Positions 55,073 to 64,000 of a stretch of 64,000 bases of DNA are shown in pieces. The notes under the pieces are model-generated. The model was not told where the DNA came from, searched no databases, and saw only the letters and a program-made list of their open reading frames with translations. This stretch comes from Glaciozyma antarctica PI12 (Eukaryota; Basidiomycota; Microbotryomycetes; Kriegeriales; Camptobasidiaceae): positions 1 to 64,000 of the forward strand of contig KZ627152.1 in NCBI GenBank assembly GCA_002917775.1, read 5' to 3'. Numbering within the stretch: position 1 is the stretch's first letter; each line of letters begins with the position of its first letter. Made by a program: the position numbers and the translations under genes.

Positions 55073-56975
55073 AGTAAGTCAATCTCTTCACGCTCGCGGC
55101 GCGCCTGGCAACGAGCGCGTGTCGCCATCGCCCCCAGCCTCCCCCCTCCTCGAGAGCGCCAGCTAACACGCTCTCCATTCCCAGTGAACTCGATCATCGA
55201 AGACGCGCGCCAGAACGCCGAGGACACCGACCTCTACGAACGCTCCCTCACCTCCCTCCTCCTCTCCCTCGCCACCACTCCCAACCTCACTCACCGCGAG
55301 AAGCTCTCGACCTCCCACCGCGCCTCCGACCTCACAGACCGTATCGTCGACCGCTCTCAATCCCTTCTCACCTCGTTCGCCCCCTCCAACGAAGAGCGCG
55401 CGATCGAGATCGAGGCTCTCACCGGTGGAGGAGCTCCCGGAGGAGACTTGAGCGAGTTCTACCAGCGTTTGGCCAAGGTCAAGGAGTACCACCGCAAGTA
55501 CCCCGACGTGGCCAACACGCTCGTGTCGGGAGTGCGGGAAGTGGACTTTGCGGCGCTCGAGGGTGGAGACGAGGAGTGGCTCGATAGGCGGTTCACCGGT
55601 TAGCAGGCACTGGGGCGCTATGTCGATTTGCACGAGCTGCACGAGCTCTGGAACAACCTTTCGACGGCTCCAGGGACCGCGGGAACGGGAGGATGGAAGA
55701 GGTTGACGTACCTGCAGTACCTCGAGACGGTCGGGACGTTCACCCTCTCGCCCGCGCTCAAGTCGACTCCCGAGTACTCCAAGTACCTCACCACGCTCCT
55801 CGAGTATCTCTCGGGATTCTACGAGAGGGTCTTCCCGCTCGCAGATCTCGACACGGTGCTCAAGGCGGCGGACGACGCGTTCGCAGCGCAGTGGGAGCTG
55901 GGGCAGGTTCCTGGGTGGCCAAAGGCGGGCGAGGACGATGGAGCGGCGACGGAAGGCGAAGGGATCTGGTGTGCAGCTTGTACGCTTGCTCTCCTCTTCC
56001 TCATGACCCCGACTAATGTCATCTCGCAGGCCAAAAGCTCTACTCGAAGCAAACCGTCTACACCGCTCACCTCACCTCCAAGAAGCATCTCAAATCCGCC
56101 ACCAAGCTCACCGCCTCCTCCTCCACCCCTTCCGCCGCACCCACTTCCGCCTCACTCTACCTCCTCTGCCACCAAAAGAACCGCGCACTCGCTCTCAAAG
56201 AATCCCTCATCACCTCTCTCGTCGGCCCCTCAGGCCCTCTCTCCACCATCCTCACAGACACTCTCTCCAACACCGAACGACGAGCGGCGTTGACGGATCG
56301 CGAGAGGGCGGTCGAGATTGAGGAGCTCGAGGCGCGGGAAGCGGCGGAGGCGGCAGCGGCAGCGGCGGCGGCGCAGGCGAAGGGACCGGATGAGGACGAG
56401 GATGATGATGGGAGGATCTACAACCCGCTCAAGTTGCCGCTTGGGTGGGATGGGAAGCCGATTCCGTTTTGGCTTTACAAGCTGCACGGACTGGGAGTCG
56501 AGTACAAGTGCGAGATTTGCTCTGACTTTGTATACATGGGGAGGTGAGTCGCGCGTCGTCTCTGGGAGGAGGTCTCTGCTGATCGGAGTTCGACGCACGC
56601 AGGAAAACGTTTGAAAGGCACTTCCAGGAGTCGAGGCATGCGTTCGGTATGCGCGCTCTGGGACTACCTAATACGAAGCACTTTCACGAGATCACGAGGA
56701 TCGAGGATGCGATTGCCCGTGCGTTCCTTTCCCTCTTCTTCTTCGCGCTGGGTGCTGATGCGGTTTTTGTTTTGAAAAGTGGCGGAGAAGCTCAAGATTG
56801 AGGGAAAGCAGGAGATGTCGCAGGCGGAGCTGACGGAGGAGCTCGAGGACGCGGATGGGAATGTGTACAACCGGAAGGTGCGTTTCGGAGTTCGCTGCTT
56901 TGGGTTTGGGGGCGAGCTGACCTCTGCCGCTTTTCGCAGACTTGGGAGGACCTCAAGCGACAGGGTCTGCTATAA
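55073..56975 (+). CDS. SF3A3: Splicing factor 3a subunit 3 (Prp9/SF3a60), in-frame TAG
   Basis: Subunit of U2 snRNP SF3a. The start codon is split: A at 55073 ends exon 1, then an intron 55074-55184, then TG. The chain begins [11 protein letters not shown]. Later: [64 protein letters not shown] (zinc finger), [50 protein letters not shown] (matrin-type finger), and the end [12 protein letters not shown]. These are SF3A3 signatures. Odd: at 55601-55603 the frame has TAG where the family has a conserved Glu (FTG|EE|A context), directly before QALGRYVDL. There is no intron to remove it. As this factor is essential, an assembly error is the simplest cause; readthrough is less likely. Confidence 0.93.
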
Positions 56976-57124
56976 GGTATCGTGCGGTGCGAGAGGTGGA
57001 AATCAACCGTGGCGTTGTTCGATTCGAAAGCGTGTGAGAGAAAGCTTGCGAGAGATTCTAGCGACTCAGCGAGCGAGAGAGTACAGGACAACTGCACGTA
57101 TAAATTGACAGGGGATCTTCGACA

Positions 57125-58195
57125 TTAACAGTATCGATCACTGTGGAGAAACGCCGTCAGTTTGCTGCTCAACGAACACGGAGAGCGAGGAACGCACGAC
57201 TTGAGCTTGACGCGTCGCTCGAGCATCGCTTCTCCGAGCTTGCCTTCGGCCCTCGCGCGCTTGAGTTCCCGCACGTCCTCGACCGAGCCAACCAAGCGAC
57301 CTTGTCCTCGAGCCTGCGACGGTATCGTTAGGCCCGGACTTGGCAGTAAGGAGAGAGGACGACGGACCTGGTACTTCTGAATGTACTCGTTCTCGGCACT
57401 TGCGAGGTCTCCCTTGATGATGAGCCCCTCGTGCAGCGCCGTCGCCTTGATCCCACTCCTCTCCACCACGCCCTTCCTCGCCTTGCCCAAGAACTCCCCC
57501 TGCATCCAAATCCTCCACCGCTCCGTCTCGCCCTCCTTCTCCTCGTCCGCCCTCAACTCCATCTTGCCCCCCGCCAGCACATCCACGCTCAAATACTTGC
57601 CATACGCACTCTTGATAACCTGCCCCTCCCCTTCCTCCGCATCGGCAATCGTCCATTCCTCCTGCATCCCCCTCGCCTCCCTGTCCGCACTGACGACTCC
57701 CACCTCGTCCGCCGCCAGGAACCTCCCCGTCCCACTCCTAAACGTAACGCGATCCACCGTATCCTGCACGCGGGTGCACACCCACACGTGGTGCACGTCC
57801 GTAGGACCTTCGCTCCCCGTCTCCCCCTCTACGACCGCTTCGAGGTCCTCTGCGTCCAAAGCGAGGGCGGAGGAAGAGGCGAGCGAGGCGGAGGAAGGGA
57901 GGGCAAAGGGGTAGACCTTGCCGGTTGTGGGCTGGAGAGCGAGGCAGAGGGGGACGGTGAGGGAGGTCGAGGGGAGGGTGAGGTAGATGGGTCCGAGGGA
58001 GAGGGCCGCGGAGGGGAGGCGGATCCAGCCGTCTATTTCGGCTTCTTCGTGCGTCGCGCGTACGGAGAGAGAGGTGCTCGATTTGCTCTTCTTCTTCTTC
58101 TTGAGGGGGGGCGTCGCCCTTGAACTGGGAGCAGGTCGCGGATCAGCACGCGGTGGAGTCAGAGTGCGGGACTGGCTCACGGTCAGCTTTCCCAT
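57125..58195 (-). CDS. FRG1: FRG1-like protein
   Basis: Nuclear protein with a beta-trefoil (fascin-like) fold linked in other eukaryotes to pre-mRNA splicing and actin binding. It starts MGKLTVSQSRTLT, with a Lys-rich patch (KKKKKSKSS); then EIDGWIRLPSAALSLGPIYL; HHVWVCTRVQDT; FRSGTGRFLAADEVGVVS; EEWTIADA; SAYGKYLSVDVL; and the family ending RVKLKSDRYC. Introns near 57144-57198 and 57311-57369. The length of about 320 residues is somewhat longer than the human protein because of inserts. Head to head with the unknown gene at 58708. Confidence 0.9.
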   Translation of the reverse strand: MGKLTVSQSRTLTPPRADPRPAPSSRATPPLKKKKKSKSSTSLSVRATHEEAEIDGWIRLPSAALSLGPIYLTLPSTSLTVPLCLALQPTTGKVYPFALPSSASLASSSALALDAEDLEAVVEGETGSEGPTDVHHVWVCTRVQDTVDRVTFRSGTGRFLAADEVGVVSADREARGMQEEWTIADAEEGEGQVIKSAYGKYLSVDVLAGGKMELRADEEKEGETERWRIWMQGEFLGKARKGVVERSGIKATALHEGLIIKGDLASAENEYIQKYQVRRPLSLLPSPGLTIPSQARGQGRLVGSVEDVRELKRARAEGKLGEAMLERRVKLKSCVPRSPCSLSSKLTAFLHSDRYC

Positions 58196-58707
58196 GGCGT
58201 ATAGAAGGTCGTAGGTGAGCTTGGTTGCTGTGCTAGAGACGAGCAGTCCTCGTGGAAGAGGGGAGGAGGACAACCCCAGCCTGCAGGGCAACCAAGCTCC
58301 AAGTATTCGCGATTCGACACAGCCAGCTCTCCCCCTCCTGCCAAAGCCCTTTTTGCTTGCACCACCGGTACCTAGCCCAGATCGACAACCAGCTCAGCAC
58401 CAAGACCAGCGCAGTCTCGCTGTCGCCGCGCTCCCAGTCCTCGTCAATCCGCAGAGGCGCACCGGCTAGCGACCCACCTCCGCCAGCTCGCCTCTCCCGC
58501 TTAATCCCGCGTGTACGGCACTACTCGTTCCAGCCAAAGAGTACTGCTCTTGATCGGCGATTGCAGGTGTAGCGATGGAAGGGGAGAGCAAAGCACGAGG
58601 TGAGCAGAGCCTCTGGGACCCCCTGAGCTGGAGAGCTTTTCAAAGCAGCGGGAGCTGATCTGGACCTGCAGCGTTCGCGAGGGACTTGCACGCGATCTGC
58701 ACAAGCT
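58196..58707. other. Intergenic, FRG1 and Ser/Pro-rich gene
   Basis: About 510 bases between divergent starts. Low-complexity frames only. Contains both promoters; no site is called. The ATG at 58708 could be preceded by an unseen short exon. Confidence 0.4.
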
Positions 58708-60504
58708 ATGCTGAGACGCTCGAAAGGATTTCGCAAGGTGAGCACGGCAAGCTCGCTGCACACACGCGACGGCGTTGACTCGCCTCTCAACCCAGATCCC
58801 GACCCTTCTCTCAGGCGGCAGGTGGAAGCAGAGCTCACCACTCTATCCGTCTTGAACATCCGACCCTCGAACGATTACGACCGGTTCGCGCTGGAAAGCT
58901 GGATGCATGTCGACTTGTTGGGGCGAGCTGGAGTCGTCCGGCAGAACAGCTACCCAGTCGGAAGCCTGGCGTTCTTGACGGATTTCTCCCCTTACCCGCC
59001 GATGACCTACGACTCCTATTCGATGAACTCGTCCGCAACCTGGGCCGACCCGTCGAACACCCCCGCCAACGGCCATCCCATTCTCTCCGCCTTGTCCTCG
59101 TCCCTCGACTACGTCCCACATTCCCTCGCCTCTCCCACCATCGCCATCCGCGCGCCGACCCTTCCCTTTCCCGCTTTGGACCACTCCGCCGCCCCGATGT
59201 ACCCAGAGTCCGACTTCCTCTCCGCAACGAGCTATACGGGCGCGAACAACTTTGCCTTCGTCTCCAACTCGACGACAGCGATGTACGGCTCGGACGCAGT
59301 CGTTGATGATCCCGAGGAGGTCGGGTCGAATTGGGGCTCTCCCAACGGGAGCGACTGGGCGACCGTCGCGGATCACCTTTCACAACAACCCCGCCCTCTC
59401 TCCCCCAACTCCCTCGCCCGCATCGCCACCAATCCTTTCTCCGCCTCTCCTTCCCCCGCCGACACGGGCATTCTCAGTCCCAGCCCTAGCAGCTATCTCC
59501 CCTCGCAGCGCAGCCGCAGCCCTTCCCCGAACCCCAGTCCGACGGATCCTACCTCCCAATCCCGCCCTCCCTCAGCGACCCATTCTCGCCGCACCTCCTC
59601 CGCCAGCGCGGGCCACCACCGCCGTCGCAGCTCGAACGCCAGCTCGAACGGCGGATACTCGCCCTACCCATCTACCTCTCAACGCTCGCCTCGCCCTGCA
59701 GACGCCGATTTGTCCCGCCACCCCTCCCCCGACGCCTCGCCTGCCACGCGACTCGACGAGCTCCACCTCCATTCGCCCAAAGCGAACTACTTTTCCCCGT
59801 TGCCTAGCGAGAAGGTCGAGAAGGCGGAAGGGAGGTACCCCGGAAAAGGGATGCGAAGGTCGAGGGAGTTTGAGATCGACGACGGGCAGGAGTACAGGAC
59901 AAACGAGGACGACCTGTTCGTGATCCATTTTGGGATCCCCGCGAAAGGGAAGAAGACCGCTGTGACGGAGAAAACCTGCGTCCAAGTCGAGCTGGACTTG
60001 TCGACGCCTGCAAACGAGCGGACTGGAGTCTTGTGGCGCGAACGAGGGAGCTCGATCGAGGACGACGGGGAGGATGGGGCGTCGTACGTCTTCGTTCCCA
60101 AGCTGTCGAGCGACGGGACTCAAGTAAGCGGCCGCTGGCGCGTCGTCTACTCTCCCTCTCTCGGCGTCCTCGTCGACTCTCTCGACCCTCCTCCCCCCGG
60201 ATCCTCCTACGTCCCTCGAACGACCTTCATCCACTTCCTCCCTCACTCGATCGTCGTCTACCCCGCTCAGCCCATCGGGTCAACCGAATGGTGGCGCGTT
60301 CAAGTGTGCGTCGGCAAGCATCCCAAGAGCCCGGACAAGGGGGATTGGTCGGCGAGGTTCGACAAGCGCGAGTCGAGCGCGGATAGGAGGCCCGTGAGGG
60401 TTGTGCAGCATTTCGCGAGCTGCACGAATAGGGCGGGAGAGGAGGGAGGGTTGACGGGGTTGGCGAAAGCGGTGATTGCGGCGACGAAGGGGGAGGAAGA
60501 GTGA
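58708..60504 (+). CDS. Ser/Pro-rich protein of unknown function
   Basis: A single open frame of 598 residues, the longest unspliced one here. The first third is mixed (RRQVEAELTTLSVLNIR, then many Ser, Pro, Tyr, Asn); the middle (about 220-400) is a Ser/Pro/Arg-rich disordered stretch (SPSPNPSPTDPTSQSR, SHRRTSSASAGHHRRRSS) with many SP/TP sites. The last 200 residues look folded: EYRTNEDDLFVIHFGIPAKGK, VQVELDLSTP, VSGRWRVVYSPSLGVLVDSL, RTTFIHFLPHSIVVYP, EWWRVQVCVGKHP, RVVQHFASCTNR. I do not recognise this domain. The true start could be a later Met (MTYDSYSM, 59002). No homology claim is made. Confidence 0.7.
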   Translation: MLRRSKGFRKVSTASSLHTRDGVDSPLNPDPDPSLRRQVEAELTTLSVLNIRPSNDYDRFALESWMHVDLLGRAGVVRQNSYPVGSLAFLTDFSPYPPMTYDSYSMNSSATWADPSNTPANGHPILSALSSSLDYVPHSLASPTIAIRAPTLPFPALDHSAAPMYPESDFLSATSYTGANNFAFVSNSTTAMYGSDAVVDDPEEVGSNWGSPNGSDWATVADHLSQQPRPLSPNSLARIATNPFSASPSPADTGILSPSPSSYLPSQRSRSPSPNPSPTDPTSQSRPPSATHSRRTSSASAGHHRRRSSNASSNGGYSPYPSTSQRSPRPADADLSRHPSPDASPATRLDELHLHSPKANYFSPLPSEKVEKAEGRYPGKGMRRSREFEIDDGQEYRTNEDDLFVIHFGIPAKGKKTAVTEKTCVQVELDLSTPANERTGVLWRERGSSIEDDGEDGASYVFVPKLSSDGTQVSGRWRVVYSPSLGVLVDSLDPPPPGSSYVPRTTFIHFLPHSIVVYPAQPIGSTEWWRVQVCVGKHPKSPDKGDWSARFDKRESSADRRPVRVVQHFASCTNRAGEEGGLTGLAKAVIAATKGEEE

Positions 60505-60900
60505 GGAGAGCGGAGTGCTGGTGGAGGACTCTTTCTTCGCACGAAGAAGAGCGGGGACTGGATTTTTGCAACTCTCCCGTTTTGGTGGTCGGGTTCTTGC
60601 TGTGTTTTCTAGGGTGTAGGATAGATTGGCTTCCCCGTCGTTACAAACCAGGTTTTCAAACTCGCAATCACTTCTCGAGCGAGAGACGAGAGCAGGCTCT
60701 GAGAGCGAGCAGGAAAGACGCACACGCAGATGATGTCAAGCAGAGGCGGGAGAGTGAGCGGGTGGGCGCAGAAAGGAAGAAGCAGAATGCGAGACGACCA
60801 CGGCCACCTCCGCAAGTTCCTCCCGAACGAGCAAACGACTAGTAACAACAACACTGCTAAAGAACTCATAGCCTCCTTTAACCACCTCATTCGCGCCCCT
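60505..60900. other. Convergent intergenic, unknown gene and BUB2
   Basis: About 400 bases between two stop codons, so it holds two 3' UTRs. Frames in it are short and unrecognised; AT content rises around 60830-60890. Confidence 0.4.
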
Positions 60901-62158
60901 TCACTCTGGTAGGACGAGCGAATCGTCCCACGGATGCCGCACGACCGCATCGTACAACTCAGGCGGACAATCCGCCACGAATTGGACCGCGAGTGGGATG
61001 ATTTCGCGCGTCTTGAGCGGCGGAAACGTGCGAAGTAGCTTCATTGGTCTGTACGAGTCATTAGCACAAGCCAGAGAGTGTACCGGAGGAGGGGTAAGCG
61101 AGGACTCACGAAGTGCTCGCGAGCAAGTCGTCCCGCATCATCCACAGCTGCGCCACGACGCAGAGGACGTTCAACCCTACGCCCCAAGCGAGCAAAAAGT
61201 CCCACAGCTCGAGTACTTCGTCGAGAGGGGGCGTGCAGGCGCAGAACGTGAGGAGGGAGGGGAAGGCGTAAAGCTCGGCGGTGAGGTTCGAGGCGAGCAG
61301 GTGGGTGTAGAGAGGGAGGTCGAGGGATTGAAGGCAAAGATCGACGAGCTGTGTCGACGATGTTTAACGAGGAGTTCGTAGGGACTGGAGCGGAGGGGAC
61401 GTACGTGCAGTCCGGCATGCACGCCCTCGAGAGTTGGACGGACGTAGCGCGGCGCCTGGGTCTCGATAAAGGTCGAGAAGCAGGCAAATGCTTCGAGTTG
61501 GGTTGGAAGCACGTAGAGAAATGGTGCGGCGAGGACGTTCATCCCTTGAACGTAGGGCGTCCCAGGGTCGATGTGGCGGTGTGAAGGGGGTGTTGGTTGT
61601 GGGGCGGCGTCTGGAGAGCTATCAGCTTCGCTGCGTCGCCCGCCGTTCTCAGCAAGGCTTGGTCTCACCCAGTTGCCTCCACACAAACGCCTCCAAGCAC
61701 CGTACCAGCCGCTCCTCCCCCACCTTCTCCCGAAACTCCATATCGGTCGCCAGCGTCCTGAACGTGTCGTTTCGGATCTTGTTGAACATGGGGCTAGGGT
61801 CGCGAGAAGTGAGGCCGTAGTAGATGTCCGCGTCGAGGAGAGGGTGGATGTCGGATTGAGATTGAGGAGGGAGGACGTGCAGGCGGAGGAGGAGCTTCCA
61901 GACGAGAGGGCGGACGAGGGCGGCTTCGTGCGGCGCCGAGGGGATCGACTCAAGGAGTACGAGCTGGTACGGGTGTTAGCTGCTTCGCCATCCTGAAGGC
62001 TAAGCTGGGCGTACCTTGCGGAGAGAGTCGAGACGGGCGTCCTGAGCTTCGGGAGAGGTGCCAGAGGGTCGGTCTGGTGAGAGGATCGCGAGGAACGCCT
62101 CAGCCGTCTCGCTTAGGGTTGAGCTATGCTTGAGCTCCTCTAGACTGCCAGCCGCCAT
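60901..62158 (-). CDS. BUB2: TBC-domain GAP Bub2 (spindle checkpoint)
   Basis: GTPase-activating protein of the TBC family; with Bfa1 it keeps Tem1 inactive until the spindle is well placed. The fragments, joined across introns, read MAAGSLEELKHSSTLSETAE, RPLVWKLLLRLHVLPP, ADIYYGLTSRDPSPMFNKIRNDTFRTLATD (catalytic Arg in IRNDTFR), PYVQGMNVLAAPFLYVLP (Gln finger YVQGMN), EAFACFSTFIETQAPRYV, DLCLQSLDLPLYTHLL, LWDFLLAWGVGLNVLCVVAQ and ends VRHPWDDSLVLPE. This order and the size (about 340 residues) match Bub2/fission yeast Cdc16. Introns near 61060-61108, 61352-61406, 61592-61670 and 61965-62014. Confidence 0.9.
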
Positions 62159-62296
62159 CCTTTGTCGTGTTCGGTCGACGCTGAGAAGAAGGTCAACCCA
62201 GAGAGCGAATCTCTGCCGCTCGCTTTTCCTTTCGTGCCACCCACTCGACAACGTACAGCAGCTCACGAGAGTCTCCAAGCGGAGAGAGGCCAAGCT

Positions 62297-64000
62297 ATGG
62301 CTGACCTGGGGCGACCACCACGGAAAAGGAAGAAGGAGGAGCTCAACTGCTTGCCTTGTGAGCCAACTCCGCTTCCTCTTCACAGGACGCGATCTCACCT
62401 CGTTCCTCCCAGGTTCCGACTCGGGCAGACGGAAAGGAAGCTGCGATGGGGATTATCCTTGCTCCGAGTGCGCACGGAACGGCGACACCTGCAGCTACCC
62501 CTCCGCGACGCCCTTCTCTTCCCCCTGGACGACCACCGACCCGCGCGTGGTGGAACACTATCCAGAGTCGCTGTACCTCTCTCAGGGCGTAATGGGAGCT
62601 GGGAGACTCAACGGGAGGAGGACCAGGAGCGGAGGAGTTACGCATTTCGAGTTCGAGCGGGCAGTGGATGAGCGCGAAGGTGAGCGGGAGCTCTGCGAAG
62701 GAGGGTATAGGGAGCTGACTAGCTCGCTTGGGGCTTGCAGATCTTCGAATACGACCACATCCTCTCTTTCCGCCTTGCGAGGTCTTCCCACCGACTCTCT
62801 CTGCCGAGAAGGAGGCCGAAACCTTTGACAGGGAGAGCGACGAGCTGCTCTTCGCAGGCGACACGGAGCTGCTGGTCAACGCTGTGAGTTACCTGTAAAG
62901 CTTTAGGAGGGTCTCGCTTATCCGTTTCTTCCAGTACGACGTACTACCGGGCCCTCTCCACCCCACCATTAACTCCTCTACTCCCTCCTCATCGACCGTC
63001 CTCCCGCATCCCGCATCGCAGCAACCTTCGAGCCCCTCAATCTCAACTACGGCAACTGTCTCAGCATTGCCAATATCTCTGGCGCAGGATTCACGCAAGC
63101 AGCAAGTCTCGCTGTCTGGCGCACTGCCGACACCTCAGGACGACCTACGACCCTCGCTCTCGGCAGGTTCACCGCGGGCTCCAGATTCTCCACCGAACGC
63201 ATCGACGACGACCGCTCCTCCTCTCCCACCGAATCATCCAACCCCCGACCTCTCCCAACATCCTATTCGCACCTATTCCCCCGCCTGACCCCCTCCCTCC
63301 TCGACTCTCTCCAGCCTTGCACCTCTCCGATCCTCCAGCTCTCGCTCGCCCCTCTCGCATCTTCTACCGCCCTCCTCGCAGTGCGGAATTACACTTCCCT
63401 CGTCTTACACCAGCTCTCCCCTTGGGCCTCGAATCCCGTCCTCGCGATGTTCGACTATCCGTCCTCGTCGCTTGGGCGACGCACGATTGCGGATGTCGTA
63501 CTGGGAGGAGTGAGTGGAGGATCGCAGGGAGCAGGGATGGTGGTGGATGTGCGAGGGACGCTGTGGGGCTGGGGGCTGGGAGTACGAGGGAGTGGGAGGA
63601 TTGGGAGCGGCGACTGGAAAGGGGGTCGCGTGGAGATGTTCAAGCTGAGAAAGAGAGTGGGGAAGGGGGAGATGGCTAGGGTCGTCTATGGCGGTATGCG
63701 AGGGGAAGACGCGGTGGTGGCGCGGGAGGATTGTGTGCTGATCTACGATCTGAGGGTATGTTCTACCTTGCACGAACGTGCGACGAGCTGCTGACGATTT
63801 ATGCAGTCACCACGCGCTTCAACCCTCCTCGTCGACGAAGATATGCTCGTTCGCGGTATTCCCTTAGGGCCAAACCGATCCCCTTCCCTCGTCACCTCTC
63901 TCCGCGCTCCATCTCCCTCGACGTCTCTCCTCGACGCCTCTCTCGAACCCACCACCACTCCGACAGCCTTGCACGTCGTTTGCACTACTCGCGACGTCAT
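62297..64000 (+). CDS. Zn2Cys6 and Rrn6-like gene, partial
   Basis: Cut by the window end. The first exon starts at 62297 (MADLGRPPRKRKKEELNCLP); after an intron (about 62358-62411) comes GRRKGSCDGDYPCSECARNGDTCSYP, the second half of a fungal Zn2Cys6 cluster, though the spacing between the second and third Cys is longer than usual. The same exon goes on to HYPESLYLSQGVMGAGRL and FEFERAVDERE. Later exons give GDTELLVNAYDVLPGPLHP, then, in another frame, CLSIANISGAGFTQAASLAVW, SPILQLSLAPLASSTALLAVRN, LGRRTIADVVLGG, GMVVDVRGTLWGWGLGV and DCVLIYDLRSPRAS, which look like the propeller of RNA polymerase I factor Rrn6. The frame changes near 62980 without a clear intron. Whether this is one fused gene or two is open. 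Confidence 0.5.

Noticed and set aside
1-64000. tRNA, rRNA, CRISPR, transposons, retroelements or virus-like elements
   Set aside because: None was recognised by reading; no terminal repeats, transposase, reverse transcriptase or capsid motifs were seen. Small RNAs with weak sequence signatures could be missed without a covariance search.

Overview
The window is the left end of a fungal chromosome. It opens with 19 perfect CCCTAA telomere units, then about 2.2 kb of gene-free subtelomere, then 29 protein genes packed on both strands up to position 64000. The DNA is GC-rich. Nearly every gene is cut by introns of about 50-80 nt, with GTRNGT-like donors, a CTGAC/CTAAC branch site just before the acceptor, and CAG/TAG acceptors. 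Protein content (KEX2, SUR2, fungal Rev1, an AA14-like monooxygenase, fungal Bub2) and this intron style point to a basidiomycete yeast, most likely Pucciniomycotina of the Rhodotorula/Sporobolomyces type. The species cannot be fixed from the window.

Layout. 1-114 telomere; 2325-5221 CDC25 phosphatase; 5887-7108 sphingolipid C4-hydroxylase SUR2; 7294-9255 the divergent mitochondrial pair COA3 and ATP12; 9433-10518 a methyltransferase, convergent with REV1 (10555-14339, minus); 14667-20905 a GH2 beta-mannosidase and a peroxisomal-type acyl-CoA ligase in tandem; 21198-24622 CorA magnesium transporter (ALR1/MNR2 type); 24815-26120 CHORD protein; 26300-26978 small coiled-coil protein; 27078-27823 free methionine-R-sulfoxide reductase (minus); 28200-29506 aldo-keto reductase; 29606-32678 KEX2 (minus); 32860-35085 CBF5 (minus), divergent from RPL22 (35552-36207); 36826-38915 secreted choice-of-anchor B protein; 39518-41353 secreted AA14-like lytic polysaccharide monooxygenase; 41658-43531 UFD1; 43613-48403 NUP133 (minus); 48601-49403 SPC24 (minus); 49737-51131 SAP plus DEDDh exonuclease; 51665-52774 short-chain dehydrogenase; 52902-54885 FAL1/eIF4A-III (minus), divergent from SF3A3 (55073-56975); 57125-58195 FRG1 (minus); 58708-60504 Ser/Pro-rich unknown; 60901-62158 BUB2 (minus), divergent from a Zn2Cys6-plus-RRN6-like gene (62297 to beyond the window end).

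Themes. Most genes are single-copy housekeeping genes: cell cycle (CDC25, SPC24, BUB2), splicing and exon junction (SF3A3, FAL1, FRG1), ribosome and rRNA (CBF5, RPL22, RRN6-like), respiratory assembly (COA3, ATP12). Several divergent pairs share a function. A smaller set is secretory or catabolic (KEX2, beta-mannosidase, LPMO-like, ligase). No transposon, retroelement, rRNA, tRNA or CRISPR array was recognised. Six genes have a reading-frame problem that splicing does not clearly explain (REV1, beta-mannosidase, ligase, CBF5, SF3A3, RRN6-like). Because essential genes are affected, base-level assembly errors are the first suspicion. The most distinctive biology is the AA14-like gene, whose copper-site residues are split among microexons of 11 and 9 nt, and a cluster of genes with introns inside or directly after the start codon.
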